Positions 7,720 through 19,043 of a stretch of DNA of 64,000 bases are shown in pieces (within the stretch, counting starts at the first letter, position 1; each line of letters begins with the position of its first letter). Where the stretch lies: positions 248,001 through 312,000 of the forward strand of contig CAVTSA010000002.1 in assembly GCA_963737225.1 (NCBI GenBank), given 5' to 3'. The notes under the pieces were generated by a model. It was given only the letters and a program-made list of their open reading frames with translations, was not told the origin of the DNA and did not search any database. The translations under genes and the position numbers were made by a program. The DNA is from CAVTSA01 sp963737225. Lineage in GTDB: Bacteria; Chloroflexota; Dormibacteria; Dormibacterales; Dormibacteraceae.

Positions 7720-9421
7720 TCAGCGGGCGACGTCCCGGCGACGGATACCCCAGGCACCGAGGGCGAGACCTACTGCCGCGATCACCACGCAGGCGATGAT
7801 CCCGCTCGCGTCCCACCGGCCGACCATGGGCTGGCCCAGGTGGGCGGTGAGCGCGAGCTCGCGCACCCAGTGGGGGGCGTTGAGCCCGGGTGCCAGCAGG
7901 TCGAGGAGGAAGGTGAGCACCACCGCCGCCGCGACCACCTCCGCCGCGATCGAGGCCCGCGCCAGGCCACCGACCGCGAACCCGAGACCGGCCAGGGCGG
8001 CGGCATACAGCCCGAGCGTCACGGTCGCGACCACCGGCGTGCCCGCGTCGCTGCCGGCGCTGAGCGCTCCCATTCCGATGCCGATCGCGAGCACGATCGT
8101 CATGCCGAGGATCGCGAGCAGGACACCCGCTCCGCTCGTGAGGGCCCAGCGCACCCGCGCCACGGGGGTTGCGAGCAGCGTCTCGAGCCGTCCCGAGGTC
8201 TCGTCGGACGCCCAGCCCGCCACCAGCATCGCAGCGGCGAACCCGACCACGACGAACCCGAGCTCGACGAACACCAACTGCAGGAATCCGCCCGCGGTGA
8301 GGATGTCGTAGTTCGGAAGGACCCGCCTGAACACCTCATCCGTCGAGGCGGGCAGCTTCGCGAACGACTCCGCCAGCGAGCGGGTGGACGCGGCGATAAC
8401 GAAGCCGAACAGGCCCAGGCCGAAGCCCCACCAGAGGGCGGTCGGAAGCCGCTCCGCGAGTGATCGGCCGGTGGGCCCGTGCAGCCCCAGCAGCGGGGCC
8501 GGGAGCCGGGGACCCACGATCGAAGCGGTCGCCCCGAGGTCCCGGCGAGCGAACAGCTCGGTGCCGATCGCGAGCAGCACGATGGTGACCGCGGCCACCG
8601 GCAGCAGCGAGAGCCAGTCGTAGCGGCCGGCGATCGGGATCTGATTCGCCGTCCAGGAGTACCAGCTCAGATGCGCGATCCCTGAGAGGGCTGGAAAGAC
8701 CCCCTGGTAGCCGTTGACCAGCCAGGCCCCGACCAGGACGACGGCCGCGACGCCGCCCGCCGGCGCCCGGCCGAGGACTGGCGACAGCGCGAACGCGACG
8801 GAACCCGCGGCGAGCCCGGTCAGTCCCACCATCAAGGCGTAGCCGATGGCCGCCTGGACCGTGATCGCGTCGCCCGGAAGGCGAGCGAACGCGGCAGTAC
8901 CCCAGCCACGCCCCGAGGGCGAAGACCGCCATCGCGAGCCCCATCACGGTCACGTGTGCGGCCGCCTTCTCGAGCGCCAGCCGCCGGCGTCCGATGGGTC
9001 CGCTCGCGACCATGTCGAGGCTGCCGCGCCTGGCTTCCGCGGCCAGCGTCCCCGAAAGGGCGAGGATCGACCAGATGGCGGCGACGAACAGGAACACCGG
9101 GCCGTACTTCCAGTTGACATAGCCCCCGATCGTCCCCACGTTGACGGGGTTGCCCACGATGCCCGCCAGGATCGGCGAGGTCGCGTTGACGCCCGTCGCC
9201 AGCTCGACGAGGCTGCGGCGTGAGGCCTCGGTCGGGAACTCCTTCGCGAGCGCCGCGGTGAGCAGGAACATCAGGCCGCCGAAGAGGATCGCGACGATCA
9301 GGAACGCGCGGCGGGAGTCGCGGAGCGTCTTGGCGTAGACGCTGCCCAGGCCGTAAATGCGGCTCCGGAGCGGAACCCCGTGCGACGGGGCCCAGCGGCT
9401 CGGAACGACGACCGATGTCAA
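7720..9421 (-). CDS. ABC exporter permease, frameshifted
   Basis: Integral membrane permease of about 565 residues once a single frameshift near 8900 is repaired. The N-terminal half starts MTSVVVPSRWAP and covers 9421 to about 8900; the C-terminal half continues as WGTAAFARLPGD into a frame ending GIRRRDVAR at 7720. The break falls at CCCC (8900-8903), so a base error is likely. About twelve hydrophobic segments are visible (for example AFLIVAILFGGLMFLLTAAL, FGFVIAAS, LGLYAAALAGLGFAVGG), in two similar halves. This is the layout of antibiotic-exporter permeases (COG3559 type). It overlaps the ATPase gene by four bases (ATGA at 9418-9421), so the two form one exporter under the TetR gene upstream. 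Confidence 0.82.
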
Positions 9422-10328
9422 CGGCCATGAGCTGCCTCCTCCGGCGCGCCACCATAGAGCGCCAGGAACGTCTCCTCGAGGCTCGGCTCACGGCTGACGA
9501 AGTCGGCCAGCTGGAAGCGCGCGGCCTCCTTGACCACGGGGGCGATCGGGCCACTCACGTGCATGCGCAGGACATGGTCTTCGGCGTTGACGCTGCTCAC
9601 CCCGGCGACGTGCTCGAACTCGGCGGCGGGGACCTCTTCGGTGAAGCGCAGCTCCACCTCGTGGGTGGCCATGTCGTGGAGCGCGTCCACGCGCGCGACC
9701 TTGATCAGTCTGCCCTCGCGGATGATCCCCACCCGATCGCACATCTTCTCCGCCTCGGAGAGCACGTGGCTGGAGAGGAACACCGTGCGGCCCTCCGCCA
9801 CCGCCTCGCGCATGACCGCGAAGAACGTCTGCTGCACCAGCGGGTCGAGCCCGACGTCGGCTCGTCCAGCACCAGCAGGTCGGGCCGGTGCTGGAGCGCC
9901 GCGATCAGGCCGACCTTCTGCTTGTTGCCTTTCGAGTACTCGCGGTAGCGGCGCGAGGGATCGAGCTCGAAGCGTTCGGCGAGCGAACGCTGGTAGCCGC
10001 GGTCGACGCCGCCTTGCAGGTTCCCGAAGTACTCCAGGGTCTGGCCCCCAGTGAGCCGGTCGTAGAGCGCGAACTCACCGGGGAGGTAACCCAGCCGGCG
10101 GTGGATCGCCACCGCGTCGCGCCTGCTGTCGAGCCCGAAGACGGTGGCGTGGCCGCTGGTCGCGCGGATCAGGTCGAGCAGGACCCGGATGGTGGTCGTC
10201 TTGCCGGCGCCGTTCGGCCCCAGGAATCCGAACACCTCGCCCTGCTCCATCTCCAGGTCGACCTCGATGATGCCGCGGTGTGAGCCATACGACTTGGTCA
10301 GCTTCTCCGTCCGGATGATCGTTTCCAC
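9418..10328 (-). CDS. ABC exporter ATP-binding protein, frameshifted
   Basis: ATPase partner of the permease at 7720, about 303 residues when repaired. Start GTG at 10328 behind GGGGGAG. Motifs: Walker A GPNGAGKTTT, Q-loop region GYLPGEFALYDRLTGG, signature YSKGNKQK (a variant of LSGGQ), Walker B LLVLDEPTSG, then H-loop LSSHVLSE. The frame breaks directly after DEPTSG at about 9856, where the expected GGGG reads GGG; the correct continuation LDPLVQQ is in the next frame. In an otherwise perfect gene this looks like a sequencing deletion. Expected to be co-transcribed with the TetR regulator at 10351. Confidence 0.88.
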
Positions 10329-10350
10329 GGATCTCCCCCTCGCCGGCCGT

Positions 10351-11034
10351 TCAGCCGAACCAGGACTGCAGGATGTCGGCGTCGACCGCCGGCCAGGACC
10401 CAGGAGGCAAGCCGAGGATGCGTTCGGCGGCCTGGAAGTACGCCGCAAACGTGCGCTCCACCTCCTGGAACGACACCGAGTTCTCCTGGCGCGCCACGAA
10501 GAGCCGGCAGGCGGCGTCGTTGGCGGCCAGGATGAGAGCCAGGAGGACCGCTGCCACCGGCTCCGCCGGGCCGGTGCTGAGCGTCCCCTCCTCATTGCCC
10601 TGCCGCAGGATCGGCGCCAGCATCGGCAGCATCCGGGCCGACGTGTAGCGGCGCCACTTCTCGCGCGCGAGCGCGTTCTCGTCCGAGATCCAGACCCGGA
10701 GCAGCCGGCGCATCAGGTCGACCCGGTCCTCCTTCCACCGGGCCAGGCCCGAGAACACTCGCCGCAGCTTTTCGGGAGCGGACAGGTCGGGATCTTCGAC
10801 GGCCGGCATCAGCGAGTCGGTGACCAGGTCGACCAGGCGCTCGATCGCCGCGTCCAGCAGGGCCGCCTTGGAGTCGAAGTAGTGGTAGAACGCGCCGCGA
10901 GAAGCCCCGAGCTCGTCGAGCACCTGCTGCACGCTCATCTGCTCGTATCCCTCGGTCTGGATGAGGCGCAGGGCGGCGTCCGCGAACGCCTCCCTCTTGA
11001 GCGCGTGCGCGGCGGGGTCGAGCGTCCTTGCCAT
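10351..11034 (-). CDS. TetR/AcrR family repressor of the ABC exporter
   Basis: A 227-residue one-component regulator. The N-terminal DNA-binding domain (about 14-60) has the TetR helix-turn-helix SVQQVLDELGASRGAFYHYFDSK; the C-terminal ligand domain is all-helical. It starts at ATG 11034 with AGGA upstream. Immediately upstream lies a perfect 13-bp palindrome (ACCGAC-A-GTCGGT, 11053-11065), most likely its own operator. It precedes the ABC ATPase and permease genes in the same direction with a gap of only 22 bases, so it probably controls exporter expression in response to a toxic small molecule. Confidence 0.93.
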   Translation of the reverse strand: MARTLDPAAHALKREAFADAALRLIQTEGYEQMSVQQVLDELGASRGAFYHYFDSKAALLDAAIERLVDLVTDSLMPAVEDPDLSAPEKLRRVFSGLARWKEDRVDLMRRLLRVWISDENALAREKWRRYTSARMLPMLAPILRQGNEEGTLSTGPAEPVAAVLLALILAANDAACRLFVARQENSVSFQEVERTFAAYFQAAERILGLPPGSWPAVDADILQSWFG

Positions 11035-11052
11035 TGCGTATCCTAATAATCG

Positions 11053-11065
11053 ACCGACAGTCGGT
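11053..11065. promoter_or_regulatory. Probable TetR operator
   Basis: Perfect inverted repeat ACCGAC-A-GTCGGT, 19 bases upstream of the TetR gene start. On the minus strand AT-rich TTATTAGGAT follows it, a plausible -10 region, so bound repressor would overlap the promoter. The half-site resembles common TetR-family operators. Confidence 0.7.
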
Positions 11066-11129
11066 TTATCTTACCACTCCCCCAGGACGCCGACCACGCC
11101 GCCCGCCACGACGCCTGTACCACCACGCC

Positions 11130-11192
11130 CCCGTTTCGCACGAAACGGGCCGCCATGTCCGCGCTGATGAGCACCCTTCCGTGCGAAACGGG
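11130..11192. repeat. Paired-palindrome intergenic element, class 1 copy D
   Basis: Arm 1 is the palindrome CCCGTTTCGCACGAAACGGG (11130-11149); arm 2 CTTCCGTGCGAAACGGG (11176-11192). The reverse complement of the element at 54146 matches it including the spacer words GGGCCGCCAT and TGAGCACC. Unlike most copies it lies between two divergent genes (TetR and AraC regulators). Confidence 0.78.
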
Positions 11193-11276
11193 CGGTCGGG
11201 GCGACTGGCCTGCGGTCGAGTCGGTCGGGCGACCGGGGCGCTCCACGACGAATACCGGTTGTGGTGTCATGGCGCC

Positions 11277-11699
11277 ATGACGCGCGCGGTCGAGGAGGCC
11301 AACCGCCGCATGCTGCGAGCCCGGGACGCGATGGACCGCGCCTACGCCGAGCCCCTGGACATCCCGGCCCTGGCCCGCATCGCGCACGTGTCCGACGCCC
11401 ATTTCACGCGCACGTTCCGGGCCACGTTCGGAGAGACACCCCACCGCTACCTGCAGCGCCGCCGGATCGAGCGGGCCATGTTCCTCCTGCGCGAAACCGA
11501 CCGCAGCGTGACCGACATCTGCCTCGACGTCGGGTTCACGAGCCTGGGCACGTTCACCCGGACGTTCCATGAGATCGTGGGGCAGCCCGCCACCGCCTAC
11601 CGCCGCGCCGACGGCGTCCGGTCCGTGTTCAACTGCTTCACCATGACGTGGACCAGACCCAGCAGTTTCGGAGTAGCCGCCTCACGGGCCGGGGACTAA
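11277..11699 (+). CDS. AraC family transcriptional regulator (HTH only)
   Basis: A 140-residue protein consisting almost only of the AraC DNA-binding domain: first helix-turn-helix ALARIAHVSDAHFTRTFRATFGETP (about 27-51), the YLQRRRIERAMFLL linker helix and second HTH VTDICLDVGFTSLGTFTRTFHEIVG (about 80-104). It lacks the usual N-terminal effector domain, like SoxS/MarA-type or standalone AraC proteins. ATG 11277 is chosen for the typical N-terminus; no strong ribosome site. The VOC gene at 11701 begins one base after its stop and may be under its control. Confidence 0.9.
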   Translation: MTRAVEEANRRMLRARDAMDRAYAEPLDIPALARIAHVSDAHFTRTFRATFGETPHRYLQRRRIERAMFLLRETDRSVTDICLDVGFTSLGTFTRTFHEIVGQPATAYRRADGVRSVFNCFTMTWTRPSSFGVAASRAGD

Positions 11700-11700
11700 C

Positions 11701-12144
11701 GTGGCGGCCATGATCTTTGCCGTCACGCACTCGAAGCTTTTCGTGCTCGATCAGGATCAGGCCCTCGATTTCTATGCCCGCAAGCTCGGATTCGAGGTCA
11801 CGTCCGACATCAAGCAGGGCCCGGTGCGTTGGCTCACGGTGAGCGCCCCGGGCCAGCCGGGCCACCAGATCTACCTCGAGGTGCCGGCGCCGCCGTCCCT
11901 CAGCGAGGAGACCGCGGACCAGGTGCGCGACCTGCTCACGAAGGGGGCCCTCGGCTTCATCGCCATGCAGACGGACGACTGTCGCGGCCTGTTCGAGCGG
12001 TGGAAAGCCAACGGGGTCGAGTTCACCCAGGAACCGATCGACCACTTCTACGGCACCGACTTCGGCGCGCGCGACCCCTTCGGGAACCAGATCCGGGTGC
12101 TGCAGCCGGCGGCGGCGGGGCAGCCATCCTCGAGCCCGAACTGA
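11701..12144 (+). CDS. VOC superfamily (glyoxalase/bleomycin-resistance fold) protein
   Basis: A 147-residue vicinal-oxygen-chelate protein with two beta-alpha-beta-beta-beta modules: THSKLFVLDQDQALDFYARKLGF at the N-terminus and LGFIAMQTDD plus FGARDPFGNQIRVLQP at the C-terminus. Start is GTG 11701, one base after the AraC stop, or ATG 11710. Potential metal ligands (His9 region, Glu60 in YLEVP) are present, so a glyoxalase-like enzyme or an antibiotic-binding protein are both possible. AraC plus VOC pairs are common in environmental bacteria. The UvrA-like ABC protein follows 61 bases later. Confidence 0.88.
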   Translation: MAAMIFAVTHSKLFVLDQDQALDFYARKLGFEVTSDIKQGPVRWLTVSAPGQPGHQIYLEVPAPPSLSEETADQVRDLLTKGALGFIAMQTDDCRGLFERWKANGVEFTQEPIDHFYGTDFGARDPFGNQIRVLQPAAAGQPSSSPN

Positions 12145-12205
12145 GCCGCACCACACCCGGCCCCGAGGGAACGGTGCCTCACGCACCGCGACGGATGGAG
12201 ACGAG

Positions 12206-14596
<2,391 letters not shown>

Positions 14597-14630
14597 TGCC
14601 GAAGCCGGCCGGGCGCCGGGCGCCGCACCT

Positions 14631-14667
14631 CTGCTCGATCTCGACTCCGACGAGATCGAGCAGTTTT
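14631..14667 (+). terminator. Rho-independent terminator after the UvrA-like gene
   Basis: Perfect 13-bp stem (arm CTGCTCGATCTCG at 14631-14643, partner at 14651-14663) with a seven-base loop, followed by TTTT at 14664-14667. It begins 35 bases after the stop at 14596. Confidence 0.88.
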
Positions 14668-14741
14668 GGAGAAGTGCCGCGACCGGAGTGCCCAATAGCA
14701 TGAGGGTGGTTCTCGTCAGATTCACAAAGGAGGGGACTCCG

Positions 14742-15191
14742 ATGAAGTCCAAGCAGAAGACCACCAAGAGCGCCGCTACCGGAAAGAGGTACGAGGGGTT
14801 CTCAGAAGAAGAACGCGCCGCGATGAGGGACGCCGTTCGCGAGCAGCGCGCCGGCAAGACCGATGGCGAAAGCGACGTGCTCGAGAAGATCGCCGGGATG
14901 ACGGGTTCCGATCGCGCGATGGCGGAGCGACTCCACGAGATCATCAAGGCCGCCGATTCCGAGATCTCCCCGAAGACGTGGTACGGCATGCCGGCGTACG
15001 CGAAGGGCGGCAGCACCATCTGCTTCTTCAAGCCGGCGCAGAAGTTCAAGACCCGCTACGCGACCCTGGGCTTCAGCGACAAGGCCAAGCTCGACGACGG
15101 TGAGATGTGGCCGACCGAATACGCTCTGGCCAGGTTGGGCGCCGCCGAAGAGGAGAGGATCGTCGCGCTGGTGAAGAAGGCGGTGAGCTGA
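14742..15191 (+). CDS. DUF1801 / YdhG-like protein
   Basis: A 149-residue protein. Its C-terminal two thirds match the DUF1801 (YdhG-like) fold: ERLHEIIKAA, then SPKTWYGMPAYAKGGSTICFFKPAQKFKTRYATLGF, a domain shared with bacterial iron-chaperone (frataxin-like, Fra/YdhG) proteins. The Lys-rich N-terminus (MKSKQKTTKSAATGKRYEGF) plus a helical segment EEERAAMRDAVREQ is typical of this actinobacterial subgroup. Start ATG 14742 has AAAGGAGGGG eight bases upstream. It is flanked by a terminator and by the Rieske operon, so it is probably monocistronic. Biochemical role not established. Confidence 0.85.
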   Translation: MKSKQKTTKSAATGKRYEGFSEEERAAMRDAVREQRAGKTDGESDVLEKIAGMTGSDRAMAERLHEIIKAADSEISPKTWYGMPAYAKGGSTICFFKPAQKFKTRYATLGFSDKAKLDDGEMWPTEYALARLGAAEEERIVALVKKAVS

Positions 15192-15279
15192 GGTCCGGGG
15201 GGCTTGGAACCTCCCACCCGGGCGTGATCGCGGCCGCGTATCTTCGCCGCCAAATGCCCACGACGGACGGGAGGGGAAG

Positions 15280-16461
15280 ATGGACGTAGGCACCGGATAC
15301 GGGCGCCCCAAGGGAACCTTCTTGGAGGAGCTCACCCTCGTCTCTCCCGGCACCCCGTGCGGGGAGTTCATGCGGCGCTACTGGCAGCCGGTCGCGATGG
15401 TCCGCGACGCGACCACGACGCCGAGGCTGATCAAGGTCCTGGGGGAGGAGCTGGTCCTGTTCCGCGACCGCTCTGGGCGACCCGGCCTGCTGGTACCGCG
15501 GTGCGCTCATCGGGGAGCCTCTCTCTACTACGGGGCGGCCGAGGAGCATGGCCTGCGCTGCTGCTACCACGGGTGGGTGTTCGACGCCGAGGGCTACTGC
15601 CTGGAGCAGCCGTGCGAGCCGCTGGGCGGCCTCTATCGCGACCGCGTCCGGCAGCCCTGGTATCCGTTGGTCACGTACCACGACCTGCTCTTCGCCTATC
15701 TGGGACCGCCTGACCGGAAGCCGGCCTTCCCGACCTACGACGTGTTCGACGACCCGCTCGACGACGGCGAGACGATCGCCGCCGACGACACCAGCATCGG
15801 TAGCGGCGGCCCCGTGATCTGCGACTTCAACTGGCTGCAGCACTGGGAGAACGTGATGGACCCGTTCCACGTGCCGATCCTCCACGCCCGCTTCAGCGGC
15901 ATGCAGTTCGTGGAGGACATGGCGATCATGCCCGAGGTGACGTTCTCCTACACCCCCGGCGGGGTCCGCTCGGTCCAGAACCGCGACCTCGCGGACGGCT
16001 CGACGCTGCACCGGATCACCGAGGTCAGGTTCCCGAACCTCAGGATCGTCGCCAACCCGAGGCTGACGCTGGGCCGCACCTCGCAGATCGGTTGGGTGGT
16101 CCCGCTCGACGACGAGAGCTTCCGGATCTACACCATCGGCCGCCTCGCCAGGGGAGAGTCGATCGGCAGCGGGCGGTCTACCTACGGCGGCAAGGTCTGG
16201 CCCGCGCTCACCGACGCCGAGCACCGCGACATGCCCGGCGACTACGAGTCGCAGCGAAGCCAGGGGGTGTTCCAGCTGCACTCGCTGGAAAGCCTGTCGA
16301 CCACCGACCAGGGCGTCACCATGCTGCGCCGTACCCTGCGCCGGGAGATCGACCGGGTGGCCGCGGGCGAGGACCCGGCGGGAGTCACGTTCGACCCCGC
16401 CCAGGCCCAGGTCAAGATCGAGGGCGGGAACTTCGTCCTGTCCGGAGCCGGCGGCAGCTGA
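15280..16461 (+). CDS. Rieske non-heme iron oxygenase, large subunit
   Basis: A 393-residue ring-hydroxylating or demethylating oxygenase. The Rieske 2Fe-2S cluster motif is C75-x-H77 with C94-x2-H97 (CAHRGA and CYHGW). The mononuclear iron site is N-x2-D194-PFHVPILH with H197 and H202; the linking Asp is D194. Membership is in the phenoxybenzoate-dioxygenase / vanillate demethylase-like group that uses a single-protein reductase. ATG 15280 follows GGGAGGGGAAG. The reductase gene starts one base after its stop, so the two encode a two-component oxygenase in one operon. The substrate, an aromatic acid or ether, cannot be told from sequence. Confidence 0.94.
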   Translation: MDVGTGYGRPKGTFLEELTLVSPGTPCGEFMRRYWQPVAMVRDATTTPRLIKVLGEELVLFRDRSGRPGLLVPRCAHRGASLYYGAAEEHGLRCCYHGWVFDAEGYCLEQPCEPLGGLYRDRVRQPWYPLVTYHDLLFAYLGPPDRKPAFPTYDVFDDPLDDGETIAADDTSIGSGGPVICDFNWLQHWENVMDPFHVPILHARFSGMQFVEDMAIMPEVTFSYTPGGVRSVQNRDLADGSTLHRITEVRFPNLRIVANPRLTLGRTSQIGWVVPLDDESFRIYTIGRLARGESIGSGRSTYGGKVWPALTDAEHRDMPGDYESQRSQGVFQLHSLESLSTTDQGVTMLRRTLRREIDRVAAGEDPAGVTFDPAQAQVKIEGGNFVLSGAGGS

Positions 16462-16462
16462 G

Positions 16463-17467
16463 GTGCCGGCCGCGCTCACGGCGCGCGTCGCCACCCCGGC
16501 ACCCGGCGCCGGCGACGCGGTGGATCTCCGTCTCGTGGTGGCGCGACGCGAGCCGATCGCAGATGGCGTGGTGCGCCTCACGCTGGCCGGCGACGGGGGA
16601 GCCAGGCTTCCGGCGTGGATGCCCGGAGCCCACATCGACCTCACCGGTCCGACCGGTCTCGTGCGTCAGTACTCGCTGTGCGGTGACCTCGACGACTACT
16701 GGCGCTGGCAGATCGCGGTGCTGCGCGAGCCGGATGGAGGCCGGGGAGGGTCGGTGGCCATCCATGACGGCGTCGCGGAGGGCGACCGCGTGACGGTGCG
16801 CGGACCCTGTAACCATTTCCGGCTCGTCGACAGCCCGCGATACCTGTTCATCGCGGGCGGCATCGGCGTCGCGCCGATGCTCCCCATGATCCAGCTGGTG
16901 GAGCGGGAGGGCCGGCCATGGCGGCTGGCCTACGGGGGCCGCACGCCCGCCACGATGGCGTTCCTCGACGAGCTTCGACGGTATGGCCACCGGCTGCAGG
17001 TGTTCCCGAGCCGGGTCTCGGGCCGGATGAACCTCGATGCCCTGCTCCCGTCGGAGGCGGAGGAGCGGGTCGCGGTCTTCTGCTGCGGCCCGGCGGGGCT
17101 CATCGACGCGGTCGGTGATCGCTGCTCCGCCGTCCCCTCCAGGCGGCTGCGGGTGGAGCGGTTCCAGCCCGTCATCGATCCCGCCCTGGCCGCCCGCGGG
17201 GCCGGGTTCACCGTCGAGCTGGCGCGGTCGCGGCGCACGCTGGCGGTGGCCGACGGCCAGACGCTTCTGGAGGCGATGGAGGTGGACGGCCTGGTGCCGG
17301 CCTGCTCCTGCCGGGAGGGGGTGTGCGGCACCTGCGAGACGCGCGTGCTGGCGGGTACGCCGGACCATCGCGACTCGGTGCTCGACACCTCTGAGCGTGA
17401 AGACGGGGGGACGATGATGATCTGCGTCTCGCGGTCGCGGACACCCCGACTGGTGCTCGACGCATGA
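16463..17467 (+). CDS. PDR/VanB-type oxygenase reductase (FMN, NAD, 2Fe-2S)
   Basis: A 334-residue electron-transfer partner for the Rieske oxygenase. Order: FMN-binding barrel with RQYSL (69-73), NAD(P) domain with GGIGVAPM (132-139) and CCGPAGL (207-213), C-terminal plant-type ferredoxin with C283, C288, C291 and C321. This is the phthalate dioxygenase reductase architecture. It carries electrons from NAD(P)H through flavin to the oxygenase. Start GTG 16463 is one base after the oxygenase stop, implying coupling; its own stop overlaps the ATG of the next gene (ATGA at 17464-17467). Confidence 0.95.
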   Translation: MPAALTARVATPAPGAGDAVDLRLVVARREPIADGVVRLTLAGDGGARLPAWMPGAHIDLTGPTGLVRQYSLCGDLDDYWRWQIAVLREPDGGRGGSVAIHDGVAEGDRVTVRGPCNHFRLVDSPRYLFIAGGIGVAPMLPMIQLVEREGRPWRLAYGGRTPATMAFLDELRRYGHRLQVFPSRVSGRMNLDALLPSEAEERVAVFCCGPAGLIDAVGDRCSAVPSRRLRVERFQPVIDPALAARGAGFTVELARSRRTLAVADGQTLLEAMEVDGLVPACSCREGVCGTCETRVLAGTPDHRDSVLDTSEREDGGTMMICVSRSRTPRLVLDA

Positions 17468-17967
17468 TCGCCGCACCCCGCGCCTACGGCTTCGGGCCGG
17501 CTGCCACCTCGAGCGACCCGCGGCCCCTGGTCGCGATCGACGTCGACGGGGTGATCGCGCTCGACGAAGACCCGGCGGTGCCGTGCACGGCCCACGAGGT
17601 CAGCGCCTGGCGGAAGTGGCGACGAAGGATCCTGATCCCGGACGGCTCGACCGAGGTCATCGCCACGCTTTCCGAGCACTGCGAGCCGGCCTGGGCCAGC
17701 GCCTGGTCCTACGACGCCCACGAGGCGCTGCGGGACGCGCTCTCGCTCCCGCGCGAACCATGGACGTTCGTGCCTGCGCAGTTCCACGCCGAGGACGCGA
17801 TCGCGGCTTACGCCGGCGGGCGACCCTGGGCCTGGATCACCGAAGCCGTCGGGCTCCCCGCGGCGTCGAGCCGGCAGGGGGGTCTGATCGTCGCCGTCGA
17901 TCCCCGACGCGGCCTGCCCAGCATCGACGTCGCGGCCGTCCTGCGGCACCTCGGGGTCGGCGCCTGA
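17464..17967 (+). CDS. HAD-like domain protein coupled to the Rieske operon
   Basis: A 167-residue protein whose start overlaps the reductase stop by four bases. The N-terminal motif VAIDVDGVIALDED is a HAD motif I (DxDxx), and the C-terminal WAWITEAVGLP and GGLIVAVDPRRGL resemble motif III/IV regions of small HAD-like proteins found in actinobacteria, usually annotated only as HAD domain-containing. Catalytic Asp pair is visible; cap domain is absent. Being the third gene of the oxygenase operon hints at a metabolic role, but many homologues are in unrelated contexts. Confidence 0.8.
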   Translation: MIAAPRAYGFGPAATSSDPRPLVAIDVDGVIALDEDPAVPCTAHEVSAWRKWRRRILIPDGSTEVIATLSEHCEPAWASAWSYDAHEALRDALSLPREPWTFVPAQFHAEDAIAAYAGGRPWAWITEAVGLPAASSRQGGLIVAVDPRRGLPSIDVAAVLRHLGVGA

Positions 17968-17977
17968 GCAGGGGCCG

Positions 17978-18406
17978 CTATCCCGACGCCGTCCGCCGCC
18001 GGTCTTCCTGCTCCGCTGCGATCTGCGTCAGCTCCTCCTCGGTGAACGCGCGGAGCACGCAGAACTCGTTCCCCTCGGGATCGGCGAGCACGACCCAGCT
18101 CACGTCGGGTCCCTGGCCGACCTCCACTCGACGGGCGCCGAGCCTCTCCAGACGGGCCACCTCGGCGGCCTGGTCGCGCGGTCGAAGATCGAGGTGAAGG
18201 CGGTTCTTGAGGGCCTTCTCCTCCGGCACCCGCAGGAACAGCAGGTCGGGCGCAACCCCGTCCTGAGGGCTGCCGGCGGGCGGCTCAAGGCAGACCTCGT
18301 CCGGCTGCTCCTCGGTGCGCCGCCAGCCCAGCGCCTCCTGCCAGAAGGCGGCCAGACGCGAGGGGTCGCGGGAGTCGACGACGACGCACTGGATGGCGAG
18401 GGACAC
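17978..18406 (-). CDS. VOC superfamily protein (glyoxalase_6 type)
   Basis: A 142-residue VOC protein: N-terminal IQCVVVDSRDPSRLAAFWQEALGW, central VPEEKALKNRLHLDLRP and C-terminal WVVLADPEGNEFCVLRAF. This pattern matches the glyoxalase-like domain family (Glyoxalase_6) common in Actinobacteria, of unknown ligand. Start GTG 18406 is set by homology of the N-terminus; the upstream GAGGC is weak. It ends ten bases from the HAD gene stop, convergent. One of six VOC genes in this window. Confidence 0.87.
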   Translation of the reverse strand: MSLAIQCVVVDSRDPSRLAAFWQEALGWRRTEEQPDEVCLEPPAGSPQDGVAPDLLFLRVPEEKALKNRLHLDLRPRDQAAEVARLERLGARRVEVGQGPDVSWVVLADPEGNEFCVLRAFTEEELTQIAAEQEDRRRTASG

Positions 18407-18721
18407 GCCTCGACTATGCCACCAACGCCCCGGCCTCCGACCTCCGGAGCCGGGGACGTACCGATCGTCACCGAGGTCGGCCGTGGCTTCGCCTGAGCCC
18501 CCGCGACGGTCCCTGGGGACCCCACCGCGAACTCCAACCGGCGCGACGCCGGGCCGCACGTCCGGTACGGTGCTTCATGTTCGCAGGCCGCGACGAGTGG
18601 TTTCCCGCGGAACCAGCTCGCCGTAACCCACGGGGGTAGCGCAAGTGCGGGACAGCCCGAGGCCCGCCCCGTCCCGGTCACGACCGGCCGAGCCGGGTCG
18701 GTGAGAGCGGAAGGAGGCAGC
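18407..18721. other. No gene recognised; divergent upstream region
   Basis: About 315 bases between the starts of the VOC gene (minus) and the small gene at 18722 (plus). Contains a GC-rich hairpin (CCCCGGC with GCCGGGG, 18428-18455) in the leader of the VOC gene. No convincing open frame. Confidence 0.4.
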
Positions 18722-19024
18722 ATGACCACGGAGTCCAGGACGGGGAAGGCCCCTACCGCGCCGCACCCGTTGATCTCGAGCCGGCCCCTCAACATGCCGT
18801 CGGCGGACCAGATCCGTCGCAATCTGGCAGCGGTCTACCGCGACCAGATCATCGGCGCCGCCAGAGCCGGCAACGAGGAAAGCCTGGACTACTGGCTGGG
18901 CCGATACGTCGAGGTGGCCGGCCGCGGACCGTCCGCCGGTCCAGCGACGCGCCGGTCCGACCGCCGGGCACGCACTACGGCCGATCGATCCGACCGGGCA
19001 GACGGGTCAGCGTCAGCGGGCTGA
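18722..19024 (+). CDS. Small protein of unknown function
   Basis: A 100-residue protein behind an excellent ribosome site (GGAAGGAGGCAGC before ATG 18722). The middle, PSADQIRRNLAAVYRDQIIGAARAGNEESLDYWLGRYVEV, is predicted helical and looks conserved in style; the ends are Thr/Pro/Arg/Ser-rich and probably disordered. No family recognised. It converges on the sigma factor gene with a paired-palindrome element between them. Confidence 0.55.
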   Translation: MTTESRTGKAPTAPHPLISSRPLNMPSADQIRRNLAAVYRDQIIGAARAGNEESLDYWLGRYVEVAGRGPSAGPATRRSDRRARTTADRSDRADGSASAG

Positions 19025-19043
19025 GGCGGTGCCCTCGCAGAGT

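Noticed and set aside
15280..17967. Rieske operon as an aromatic degradation cluster
   Set aside because: There is no ring-cleavage enzyme or transporter nearby, so only a two-component oxygenase with a HAD-like third gene can be claimed.
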